Positions 32,583 to 42,325 of a stretch of 49,637 nt of DNA are shown here, piece by piece. How positions within the stretch are numbered: position 1 is the first letter of the stretch; each line of letters begins with the position of its first letter. The notes below the pieces were generated by a model that was given only the letters and a program-made list of their open reading frames with translations, was not told the DNA's origin and searched no databases. The DNA is taken from assembly GCF_000485595.1 (NCBI RefSeq), contig NW_014577916.1, forward strand, positions 40,453-90,089, read 5' to 3'. Both the position numbers and the translations under genes were made by a program. This DNA is from Priapulus caudatus. Taxonomy: Eukaryota; Priapulida; Priapulimorpha; Priapulimorphida; Priapulidae.

Positions 32583-33559
32583 ATCCTTATTTTTAACCTT
32601 TTTTGTTCGTTTTGCAGACTTGCACTTCATGTACTACGCGAGGTTACCAGGAATCAATATATGAGTAAAGTGAGTCAGCCTTGGTTACAGTTTGTACAAC
32701 TACTAGTACTAACAGTCAACTTTTGTGCAAGACTCTAGTGCATAGACAGACACCAAGCATTAACACTACTTCCTACCACTAGCTTTCTATTCTATCTTAA
32801 CTGAATTCCGCAAACAGGTTACTTATTTCCTGTAGTCTCTTTTTGGCCTTACTTCCTTGACTTATCGCCTTACCCTTTCTTCATCCCCAGCAGACAGCAC
32901 CCATGGTAACAACGACAGACAGCGAACGACAGCTAGCGTCTTGAACTTAGTAATGTAGTAAGTCTGAAAACACAAGATGCACCCTCATCAGCAGTAAACA
33001 AAATTGTTTGGCGGTAAATTTAGAGATTCGGTGTTAGCAGTATACCATCTCTCTATTACTAGTGTTATTGTTTTCCCCAAAGATATTTGCGTGATATGTC
33101 AGTGTTGTTTGATTCAATATTTCCAACAGCTGGTACGAAGTAAACCACTTTTACTTAGCTTGCGTTTTCCTTTTAAGTCGTTTACTCTTGAATCATGGAA
33201 GCACTTTCAAATACACGTCCAAATCCACTTCACTGCCAAACAAACGACTAGGTCGTTATCCTCTCCTATCACATCCTTGGTAGCTTATCCAATTTTCAAT
33301 TAGAGATGAATAGAATAGCGGTTTACAGGCCATAGGCCCGAGGGCCTGTATCCGTCTAATTAATAACCATCAAGACCTACATTTTGTTCATAGTCCTCGC
33401 GATGTTAAATGATTCTAAATTGGGTATTGGTCGTGGTATTGTAGCCTAGATATTATGAGTATAACGTTGGAAGGTAATTTCCATCTGTATAGATTCAGCA
33501 TCAATGTGATACAGATCATCTACATCATAAACGCTATGTGACTAGTTAATAGATCATCA
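32583..33559. other. No recognisable gene
   Basis: AT-rich sequence with a 99-codon + frame at 33004 that lacks domain signal. A small hairpin (acaggcc..ggcctgt) lies at about 33326-33350. It could be part of the LINE whose tail follows. Confidence 0.3.
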
Positions 33560-33977
33560 TTGCATGGTGGACCAATGCCTGTCAATTTTGTTTTTGAATT
33601 TCATTTATCGTCTTTTGATATGAGCAATTTCTTCGGGCAGGGAGTCCAATGCGCTGACGTTCTAAAGCTAAATGATTGTCTTTTTGAGTGTATGATCTAC
33701 TTGTCGTTTTACAGTTTAAGGCTCAGTGTATCTGAGACTTGTGGTTGCTGTCTAATTTTAGCCACGGGTATTGGTCGTCGGTATTTTCCATGTAATCGCT
33801 TTCGCAGACCTCGATCGATGTACCGCCGTCTCTTCTGTATAAAAGTGATGGTAATTTAACAGGCGTTAGCCTTTCATCCATACGACAGATTTGTTCCTCC
33901 GGGTACTTGCTTTGTGGCAATTCGTTGTACGCTCTCGTTTTCTTAGTGAGACCGATCTCGTCTGATAATGGGCCCAT
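33560..33977 (-). pseudogene. LINE reverse-transcriptase C-terminal tail
   Basis: Leftward frames show RLTPVKLPSLLYRRDGGTSI followed by EV and later, in another frame, SALDSLPEEIAHIKRR and KFKNKIDRHW. This is the common tail of CR1/RTE-like elements (LPSLEYRR-RGD-I-V ... F..R....WN-LP..V..A.....FK..LD..W). Two frame changes and stops are visible. It may belong to the same family as the RT remnant at 7090-8230, which lacks exactly this part. Confidence 0.7.
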
Positions 33978-33999
33978 AGCCGTCCAGCTAACAGGTTAC

Positions 34000-34130
34000 G
34001 TTAGTAACTACGTAGTTACAACGTAGTGTTTGTAGATGTGTCGTCAGTTTTTTTACGTAGTTATTACGTAAAATTCTGGACTACCAGCAACGTTTTTACT
34101 ACGTAGTGACATTACGTAGAGAAATTACGT
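34000..34130. repeat. Cluster of ACGTA palindromes
   Basis: Includes the perfect 16-bp palindrome GTAACTACGTAGTTAC at 34004-34019 and further ttacgtagttattacgta, ctacgtagtgacattacgta and attacgtac motifs in both orientations within 130 bp. Such density of TACGTA is far above expectation for this AT-rich context. It could be the end of a short inverted-repeat element. Confidence 0.7.
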
Positions 34131-35037
34131 ACCCACCACCTTCATACTACCTTATGGGCACCTTCTCACCACCCCTATGGGCTCATAATTTTCACATCCC
34201 CTAGCTTCTGGTTCCTTACAAAACCCCAGTAATTGTATGTATAAAAACATGCAAGAAGCAAAAATATTTTGCATGGTTCATATATTTATTTCAACAGAAA
34301 CATACCGTAGTTCATTCATGTTCGTACCAGGACTGAATTTTTTCAAGGACTTTTCAGACATCTTTATCAGGATCATACACAAGAACAAAACATCCGATGG
34401 ATTAATTTAATAACCCCATTCTTAATCATGCATGTCACCTCTAAAAACTTACCTGGATGACATTAAATAAATCCCTTCTAAAGACTGTTCACTTTACAAC
34501 ATACCTTGATATACTGACGATTTAGTGGATTATTATATAATTACTGTAATTTTGTGATCATTCACTTACTGTCTATCGTGTCTATAGGGCTTTTAAGCTC
34601 ATTTAATGCCATTTTTTATTGAGGTTGNNNNNNNNNNCAAGAACCGTTAAAAGCAAAAAAAGTGAATTCGTAAAGACTAAAACCAAACTAAAGAAGAAAG
34701 AAAGAATAATTTTATAGTGTAACGTCAAGAACCGTTAAAAGCAAAAGATACAGAATTAATAAAGTCATTAAAAGTTAAGAAGAAAAGAAGGAAAGAGAGA
34801 GATCAATAATACTCTTTTACAATAGTACTGTGGCACTTGTCAAATAAGCAAATACAGTAATAATATTTTACAAACAATGAAAATTATTTTATTTAACATG
34901 AAAGAATGGTGTTTTTTTGTTAAAACGGAAATACTTTTAAAATTACAAATGCTGAAATATATTATTTTTTGTTAAACTACTTCGACGACCGCAGGGCCGA
35001 CTTATCACTTTGACTGTCCGGATAAGCCGGTGGCATT
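34131..35037. other. AT-rich spacer with a 10-N gap and an 88-bp direct repeat
   Basis: 10 N at 34628-34637. Immediately after, 'caagaaccgttaaaagcaaa' begins at 34638 and again at 34726, giving two diverged units of about 88 bp. The second is preceded by tgtaacg. A repeat at a tiny placeholder gap suggests an unresolved tandem array. No gene is seen. Confidence 0.6.
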
Positions 35038-35041
35038 TTAA

Positions 35042-35236
35042 AAGGATTTCTGACATCTATACGTATTTAGCCTATTATATGACATTTTAATTACTTTTAA
35101 ACATGTTTCCTGACATTTTTAGAACATATTATGATCGAACCTGCTTTTGATGATGTTTTTGCTATTTATGGGCGCCGCCATGATTTTCCCACAACGCCCT
35201 GCGTTTTTTTGCTCGGTGGCGCGTGTTCACTTGTTT
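35042..35236 (+). repeat. Left terminal inverted repeat
   Basis: Pairs with 39088-39287. The outer ~110 bases match closely. The inner part, including the 'gccgccat.attttccc.caa.gcc' and 'gtggcgcgtg' stretches, is more diverged with indels. It lies upstream of the THAP gene and would carry its promoter. Confidence 0.8.
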
Positions 35237-35304
35237 TTCTATGGTGTCTGCTTGTGCGTTGCAGGTATTTGTCCTACTATTCTGTCCATACTCTTGTAAT
35301 TATT

Positions 35305-36981
35305 ATGGTGTATTGTGGTGCTGTGGGTTGCACTAGCCACTCAAATACTTGTCAAAGTTGAAATAACTTTTCTGGCACACCAGAGCAGGCTAAAACGTAT
35401 CCCAGGCATCTCCGCGTTTCACGCATTGCCCAGAAGAAACAAATCTCTTGCTAGGCGATGGCTCAGAGCAATAAGAAAACCGGAAACCAACCCGCCAAAG
35501 GCAATCTTCTTATGTTCTAATCATTTCACTAAAGACTGTTTTGATATGGTACGTTATTCAGTGTGACAAAATCTATGTCTTTTTCTATGCCTACCTCTAA
35601 CAGTCACAGCTAGCAATGCATAATCAATGATAGATAGGCTTACACAGTGCCACTGTCAGTATCAGTGAGTAACTTTAAAGTTAGAGAGAGAGTCACCAAT
35701 CGCTCTCTCACACAACACACACACACACGCATGATGCTAATTCAATGAGGCATGCTTAATTAAATAAATTAAGCTGTGAATATTTCTAATTGGGAAAAAC
35801 TTATAAAACCTTTTAAATTATTTTTACAGTCAAAAATGTTTTTTTTTCTACAGAGAACACTTGAAAAAAGGAGTAGGGGAGAGCCGCATCACGCCTGCAT
35901 TAAAAATTGCTGCGGTTCCAACTATTTTTGCCTACAAGTCTAATGCAGACAAGTGCCAGCGCCCGCAGGTCTAGGAGGCGAGAGGTAGACAGACAGCAAA
36001 TGCATGCAAGTGTAGGCCTACTTGAGATAAAAATAATTCTAGTAAAGAGCTTAACATTTGTAGTCTCACAAGCTGTTCATCTGTAGCTATTTCTGTCTTG
36101 TTTCATTGGTCATAATGGCATTAATTGTTCTATATAATAAAATAGAAATTAATATATAATCAATCTCCCTTTACTAGTATATATTTGTTTAAATCTGTTA
36201 TATGGCCTATAACAAAACTATAACAATGATCATTCTTTTATTTCTACGCATTTGGCATCAACAGACAGTGACAAAATATTAGATGACCTGAACACTGCTT
36301 GGCAGTTTTGCTCAGCAGTCACCTGACAACAGTGATGATGATAATGCAAGTGATTCATCAGGCATGACTTCATGTGTAGCAGTTGAGAATCAGGTACCAG
36401 AATATTACACTGTTTCTATCACATAGCACAAGCAGTGTAGTTTTAAGTGTAAACTGTGCCAGATTAGCAGAACAATACAGCCGCAGAACAAGTTTTTAAA
36501 ATGGTGGTATAATCAATAAAGCCTAAATACTCTATTTCAGCAATAAATAATGATGATGATGATGATGATGATAATAATAATAATAATAATAATAAGAATA
36601 ATATGTATGTTAGTACAAAGTACGATTTCATTTCATGCGCATCCTCATATAACAGAATATATACCATTTATGGTGAATATGGAGGGGGAGAAATCGTTAT
36701 CATGATGTATAAAAATAAGCTCTTTCAATACATTACATAGTTGTCTGTGCGTGATATTCATTCATTCAGTTTTCGTGTCACTGTATTTATTCAATTTTCA
36801 TTATTCTGGATCGTTATAGTTATATTCATTCAATTTTCTGACCTGCCTGATATTTATCTTGGTTGACCCTTCTGTATGAATTCTTAAAATACAGCCTTGT
36901 ATTCACGTGTCACATATTTTATTCCTACAGCCTTCAGTAAAAGATGTCAGTGTACAGACTGATCCTCCAATGCTCCAATAA
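35305..36981 (+). pseudogene. THAP-domain gene, copy 2
   Basis: Four phase-0 exons. Exon 1 (35305-35548) starts MVYCGAVGCTSHSNTCQ (the C-x4-C of a THAP zinc finger) and, after a frameshift near 35360, continues ISAFHALPRRNKSLARRWLR, then FLCSNHFTKDCFD (the C-x2-H) to a GTACGT donor. Exon 2 (35854-35984) holds the AVPTIF-type end but has a one-base insertion against copy 1. Exon 3 (about 36247-36393) has lost the A of its acceptor AG and gained a G. Exon 4 (36931-36981) encodes PSVKDVSVQTDPPMLQ and stops. THAP fingers bind DNA and in transposons recognise the element ends. The SVQTD motif is usual downstream of THAP in such proteins. Both copies end at the same TAA, so the product, if any, is short. 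Confidence 0.7.
36549..36603. repeat. (GAT)n(AAT)n microsatellite
   Basis: Intronic trinucleotide run equivalent to 25491-25541, with a different copy number and an interrupting 'aagaat'. Confidence 0.9.
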
Positions 36982-37812
36982 CCCAGCAGTCCACACTACC
37001 ATATTATGTTATTTATGGCAGCATTGGTCATGTTGTGGTAGATCACAGCTACACAAGGGTACAATTTATTAGGTTTTGCAGGTGTTTGTTCAGAGCAATA
37101 TTGGCGGTATGCAGCCAAGCACAATATCCTGCAATGTAAATAAATCTAGTTAATTTTACGCTGTCTATAAAGAGTGTTTCCCCCACTGATCTGTGAAACA
37201 CGTGTAACATTATTTTCTAATGAGATTTTTAAATGAGTTTTAAGGAGATCAATCAAATCTGTTAAAATTGGATATAGTATAAAAAAATCCATCTGAATGT
37301 GTCAGAAATACAAAGCATAAATATTGTTTTATTTTAATCTGACATTAAACATGTATCCTAATTAATTCATACATCGCTACACACTATTAGGTATGAAATT
37401 GTTTGTTGACATGACATTAGATGCACCTTTAGATGCACTCATTTCTCATGCTTCGATGGGTGGACATCATATACTGAGTGCTGCATAAGTTATTGAACTG
37501 TTATAATGTATATATAATAATGCCCTTTACAACAGTGTACCAGGCAACATATAAGAATATGTTTATGAATCATTTGCTTGTCTCTCCACTCCCTTTCATC
37601 CGCCAGTCCTGTGATACAAACCTTATAGTGTGTTCCATTGTGTGTGCTATTCTACCAATGTGAGTGCACCAGTTCATGCATAACAGAGGAAAATACCACA
37701 CGTATAAAACTACTGTCATTTTATATTTATTTTATGGTGTTTATTGTAGATTAAACGTGTAATTGTATTAGCTAAGATGCTAGAAATGAAACTTTAAAAT
37801 TCTAACCATTAG

Positions 37813-39050
37813 TTAGTGGATCTTGAAGATTTTCTCCGAAACGTCATGCATAGCCACCAGTGCAGTGCGGAGTACAACACGTTGTAAACATACACCTGCA
37901 AAATCTAGATGGTTTGTGATGCACTTTCTTTTGTTTTTCCACTCCACTGTCAAACCAAACAAATTATAAATGCTAATTTAATTTTTAAGATTTTTATATT
38001 TGCAGCACGGATATTCAGATAGGGGTCTATGCAGTCAAGATAGATTATCCAGTTACATGTAACATCTAAGTGAACATGGCAAATTGTCACTTATACTATA
38101 TATATAAATAATATACTTATGTCAAAGGGATTGGGTACTCTACTTATAAGGTATTTTTTTAAGTTATAATTATTGTTCTGTCATCAATCATTGCATCCCT
38201 GTCGTGGCTGGGATCGTAGCTGTAGCATGTACTGTAGCCAGCGTAGGCCGAAGTAACATTTTGGCTGATCGCCCTTAGCAGGGAAGTAATTAAATACAAC
38301 GTAACCACAACACAAGGTAGGGTTAGACTGTGACACTGCGTTGGGTTAAGCCACCCTGTGTTGACATTGACCCTAGACCCTGCTCTGTGTTGAACGTAGA
38401 CCCTAGGCTATTTTGTGTTGGGTTACATTATTGTATCTAGCCAGTTATAGCCATTATAGCCAGTTATAGCAGTTATAGCCAGTATATTAGGCTATATAGG
38501 CCCTAGCTATTTTAGGCTATAGGGAATAGACCCTAGGCTATTCTGTGTTGGGTTACATTATTGTATCTAGCCACTTATAGTTATAGCATTATAGCCAGTT
38601 ATAGCCAGTTATAGCCAGTTATAGCCAGTTATAGCCAGTTATAGCCAGTTATAGCCATTATTGTATCTACTCGAGCCTAGCAGCAAATTTGCATCACAAA
38701 CTCAGCATGCTTGTCTACCATCAAAAATTCTAATGGAAAAATGAAACATACGAGGCTGAATGTGTTCCCTGACTCTCTGTTTGATAACATCCTTTGGCAC
38801 AAACCGCAGCTGCACCAATCGTCAGCTATTCCGGTGACACGTTGTTGAACTTGAAGCGAATCTCCACTTAGGTATTCCAGTTCACTGTCGGAACTGTCTG
38901 CTACCTGTTTCTCCCCATCTTTCCACTCGGGCTCAAAAGAGTACGGTGCAAAATTGGTGGCAGATTTAGTCAGATATTGAAATTCCTCGGGGTTACAGTT
39001 AATGTCCGATTTAGAATTGACGAAGATACGTTAACACGTAGTTCGGCCAT
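37813..39050 (-). CDS. P2X7-receptor C-terminal-domain-like (P2RX7_C) gene inside the TTAA element
   Basis: Exon 1 runs from ATG 39050 to a GTATGT donor after 38752. It has a frame change about 40 bases in, then reads NCNPEEFQYLTKSATNFAPY, SFEPEW, an acidic Ser-rich stretch (DSSDSELEYLSGDS) and DDWCSCGLCQRMLSNRES. Exon 2 (37946-37813) follows a gtttgacag acceptor and reads KRKCITNHLDFAGVCLQRVV, LRTALVAMHDVSEK, ending IFKIH and TAA. PY-FEP, the W-C-x-C-G-x-C motif, then C-I-T-x-H..F..VCL...VL..A are the successive landmarks of the P2RX7_C zinc-binding cytoplasmic domain, known also outside receptors in repetitive invertebrate proteins. Phase between the two exons does not match directly, so a small exon between them or an indel is likely. 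It starts just inside the right inverted repeat and converges on the THAP gene. Confidence 0.65.
38430..38655. repeat. 10-bp tandem repeat (CAGTTATAGC)n
   Basis: At least seven perfect contiguous copies of cagttatagc around 38590-38655, with degenerate copies and two longer 'accctaggctattttgtgtt' / 'gggttacattattgtatcta' repeats at 38400-38575. It lies in the intron of the P2RX7_C-type gene. Confidence 0.9.
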
Positions 39051-39087
39051 TTATTTATGTGAAACCAATGTGTGAAACAAGTGAGCA

Positions 39088-39287
39088 CGCGCCACTCAAC
39101 AAACACGCAAGGCATTGCGGGAGAATTATGGCGGCCTGTACAAAAGTTAGCGTCATCCAAGATCGATCATAGACATCATCAAAATCAGGTTTGCTCATAA
39201 TATGTTCTAAAAATGTCAGGAAACATGTTTAAAAGTAATTACAATGTTATATAATAGGCTAAATACGCTATAGATGTCAGAATCCCT
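39088..39287 (-). repeat. Right terminal inverted repeat
   Basis: Reverse-complement partner of 35042-35236, ending agggattctgacatc (read inward) next to TTAA 39288-39291. It forms the upstream region of the - strand P2RX7_C-type gene, so the two inverted repeats could serve as a matched pair of promoters. Confidence 0.8.
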
Positions 39288-39337
39288 TTAAATGAAGGTT
39301 TTGGATGTCCTCTGGTATTCCTAGCAGTATGTGATGC

Positions 39338-39808
39338 CTAACGAGGATATCCCCTCAGGCTAGATGTCGTCGGGCTTCGTGAAGTTCTGGGACGGCTGGT
39401 CTCCGGAGCTGGCAGTTCATAGTAATGATCCGGGATGGCGTTCGTCTGTGGAGATGGCGGTTCATACCATTCATCTGGGCTCACGCTCGTCTGCGGAGAT
39501 GGCGGTGGAGTCGGGTGATGAATTGTGAATTCCCGTGTTCGGTATCTATTGTAGTAACGGTGGGGTAGTCTTGTTGTAACCGATCCATAAAGATGCAGGC
39601 GGTCAGGCATGCACCACCTCCACACAGCCGCGTCAACGTCTGCGGCGCCCAGGGGTTGCCTCCTGTGTGTGGTAGGCCGTCTAGGCCCGATCCGTCCGGG
39701 GTTGGTACAACATCCAGGTTGTATCTTGTTGGGAAGCTCATGTCGCTTGGGTCGTGATGTTGATGATGTTTCTGATGTTGAATTAGCAAGGTTAATGTTA
39801 AAACAACT
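39338..39808 (-). CDS. Hypothetical Pro/Arg/Tyr-rich exon
   Basis: An open frame of about 155 codons, without an early ATG in frame, reads leftwards from about 39808: ETSSTSRPKRHELPNK, then RYYNRYRTREFTIHHPTP and two imperfect copies of PPSPQTxxxPDxxYExPxP, to a TAG... stop at 39338. An acceptor-like AG lies in the upstream T-rich stretch. It sits just outside the right end of the TTAA element and 0.5 kb beyond env of the gypsy element. I do not recognise it. It could be a last exon, or chance openness in GC-richer sequence. Confidence 0.3.
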   Translation of the reverse strand, partial: SCFNINLANSTSETSSTSRPKRHELPNKIQPGCCTNPGRIGPRRPTTHRRQPLGAADVDAAVWRWCMPDRLHLYGSVTTRLPHRYYNRYRTREFTIHHPTPPPSPQTSVSPDEWYEPPSPQTNAIPDHYYELPAPETSRPRTSRSPTTSSLRGYPR

Positions 39809-40356
39809 ATTTTAATTCAAATTTGCAACGAGTAGCATTATTCAAGGTTATAATTATTTAATGGTGTTAACGAACCATTAACAAAACTGTATTACTTTAG
39901 CAAGAGCACACAGCATGCTGTGTAAAAAGCCAAAGCATTTAAACAAAAAGAAAATCTTACAAGATTTTAATGTTGGCTTGCAAATATACTCTAAATCAAA
40001 CCATATCTGATTCCTGTGACAAGACATGTGCATATCGTAAACAAGAAGTAGCTACTAGCCTACTGAAAAAGTAAGGAGAAAATTACAACAAAAAACATTT
40101 ATACAAAAGTAAGCTACCAAGCATAACCAGCGATTAATAAATAGAAAAACGCGAGCATACCTCAGCACTAAACACAAGCCGCTGGCGACTCAAACACACC
40201 TTACATGCGAATTGTGATTGGCATATGTGGCTCTAACACAGGGCCTGAAGAAGGCGTAGCGTAATGATGTTGTGGTTGGATTCTTAGTGGTGGAATCTGC
40301 ATAGAATGTAACATAGGGGGCAGCAGTGGTGGTGTAGGTGGTGGCTCTACAACAAA
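39809..40356. other. AT-rich stretch downstream of env; candidate 3' LTR region
   Basis: For the - strand gypsy element this is where a 3' LTR should lie. TATAAAT on the - strand (40104-40098) could be its promoter, but no clear polypurine tract, TG..CA ends or match to the right-hand flank at 49440-49637 could be seen. Confidence 0.3.
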
Positions 40357-42270
40357 CTACTGCAAACGCAGAGACGTAACTGGAAAAGAATCTTTCCGGC
40401 GATGAGGTCTACATCCCTTACAACCAAATCGACGGATGATAAAGATTAATATAAATATTGCCAACAAGCAAAATCCAAGTACTGCATACGTATGATGAAT
40501 ACGTGCTTGAATATTCCCTACATAATGCGATTTATCATTAAGTAAAGCCATGGGAAACGGTTTGTTATTTTTAACTGCATCTGCTAATTTAGCAAAAGCA
40601 ACATCCAAATCATTATGGTAATACAAGGCATCTGGAACAATAGCACGCATGCGAGGCATAAGGTCCGAAATGTTAGCCGTAGAGTGTCCTGTAATAGTAA
40701 CGAAATGATGCCAAATCTGCGGTAAGTCCGGAAAAGCAAGCGCCTCTACCGATGGCAAGGCTACATTAAAATCGGAATGATGGACATAGTAAGGTGGCAA
40801 ACAAAAATAATCTGAATGTGCTTTACATCCAGACTGCAATGTTATAATCTGTTGATTATTAATTAATTGTTCGTGTGCAGTATCAGGCTGCCTAACACGA
40901 TCGTAACAAGATACCGTTACTCGAAAAGGAAATGGCGTAACTAACAACCAATAACCCTCAGTCAAGTAATGTGCGGTGGGGACTGGTGAAACTGAAAATG
41001 TTACCGTACGTGTACAATAATCAATAATTCCTTGTGTGAAATTACGGAACAGTGCCATCTCACAAGAGTGCACAACCGATGCTGGATACACAGGTGTACT
41101 CAATGAGCAAAGTTCACGATGCTCCTGAATACAAATCAAAATGTCCTGGCTGTCAGGTGTTATGTAATACTCCTGATCTGGATTAACCCCCAAGTAATGA
41201 TGCGGTGGTGCATATGGAGCAGCAACCGATGTCGATAAATTATAACCTGGTAAATAAACAGGAGGTGTTAAGATTTTATAAATTTCAAAAGCGAAATCAC
41301 GTTGAAGTCGTTGAATCGTAGCTAAAACATAAAATCCATGCATCGTAGGAATAACAGAGGCTTCTATATCATCATAATACCGTAATAAAGCCTGCTCTGT
41401 TAGATATGGAAGCTGTACCGTAGGAGGAACGGCAAGGTGTATTCCCTCTAAAATCTCTAACAATTGATGAAGTGGCAACAAATCAGGTGATATACGACTG
41501 GCAATTAAACTATCGATCGCACGGGTAATTGCATCCAACGTAGTTTGAACTTGGTCAAAAGCTAATGTTAAACCATTTATTGCAAAATACATGCGAGTTA
41601 AATATTTAAATTCATGCAAGGTATATCCCGAGAAATCAGCGAGCTCTCTAGTGATGTGTTGAACTCGATCTGCTATAAAATCAGTGTGATGTATGACATC
41701 CTGCAATAATTTAGTGTTTAATTCGGTATTCACTCGTGTTAAGTTAGCAACAGCAAGTGTATCATCCATGATTGCCGAAAGATGCGACTGTGACAATTGT
41801 AAATTAGAAAGTTGGGACTGCAGATATTCGATATCCTCATCTGTAGCACTACCGAATAGCCACTTAGCCAATTTACCCACTCCAGCTATAAGAGCCCGCT
41901 TAGCGCGAGGATTATGCAGCGAACGCATGTCATGCACTCGTGCACTCAAAATATCATACTTTTTCTGAAACCATTTTAGATGAGTCTGAAGCATTTTGTA
42001 CAAATCATGCGCAAAAGCCTCTCTAGAGTACACAGGCATGTCAGTAACCATTTCATATGGGGACGAAGGTGTTTTTAGATTAGTCAATTCGTCATCCAGT
42101 TTAATAAGATAAGTACTCAACGCTGAGGTGTTAGCTGAGAAGGTAAGCAACCAGGACTCTTGTGACACTGTGAGACGACCTTGCTTGACAAAAAGAGAAC
42201 CCGTTGTTGGTTAAAGCGTAGCAGCCACCAATGAGAATCCCATAAGTGCTAAGCACAGCATGACTGCCAT
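40357..42270 (-). pseudogene. env: Envelope-like gene (F-type fusion glycoprotein), stop at codon 20
   Basis: The frame begins at ATG 42270 with a hydrophobic signal-peptide-like start of 19 codons, meets TAA at 42213-42211, then is open for about 620 codons to 40357. About 90 residues after the next Met is a furin-type site RAKR followed by a Gly/Ala-rich hydrophobic segment (ALIAGVGKLAKWLFGS), the layout of the fusion peptide in baculovirus F and insect errantivirus Env. A long helical/coiled region, many Cys in the distal ectodomain and a C-terminal membrane anchor (AVLGFCLLAIFILIFII) with a short basic tail follow. A pyrimidine-rich acceptor (ctcttacag, ending 42275) sits four bases before the ATG, as for spliced env mRNAs of gypsy-like viruses. 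Known role of the family: membrane fusion. As present, the copy is interrupted. Confidence 0.8.
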
Positions 42271-42274
42271 CACT

Positions 42275-42300
42275 CTGTAAGAGACATAGAGGTTAAAAAA
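42275..42300 (-). promoter_or_regulatory. Candidate env 3' splice acceptor
   Basis: On the - strand ttttttaacctctatgtctc followed by ttacag, the AG at 42276-42275, gives a pyrimidine-rich tract and consensus acceptor. It lies between the end of the integrase frame (42326) and the env ATG (42270). Confidence 0.6.
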
Positions 42301-42325
42301 CATTAAGATGTACACACGCATAGAA

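Larger units (their letters stand above)
35042..39287 (+). mobile_element. TTAA-flanked THAP element (Kolobok-like) with P2RX7_C gene, copy 2
   Basis: Bounded by TTAA at 35038-35041 and 39288-39291. The ends are inverted repeats: left aaggatttctgacatctata and, read on the other strand, right agggattctgacatctatag. The match continues for about 200 bp, through 'gtatttagcctattata', 'ttacttttaaacatgtttcc', 'tgacatttttagaacatatt', ending near 35236 and 39088 ('gtggcgcgtg.tcacttgttt'). TTAA target sites with a THAP-domain protein are the known signature of Kolobok DNA transposons. Inside are a + strand THAP gene (35305-36981) and a convergent - strand P2RX7_C-type gene (39050-37813). No DDE transposase core was recognised, so it may be non-autonomous or carry a divergent core. 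Confidence 0.7.

Noticed and set aside
39609..39815. 68-codon + strand frame
   Set aside because: Overlaps the longer - strand frame in the same stretch and has no independent signal.
41693..41968. 91-codon + strand frame inside env
   Set aside because: Shadow of the env reading frame on the opposite strand.
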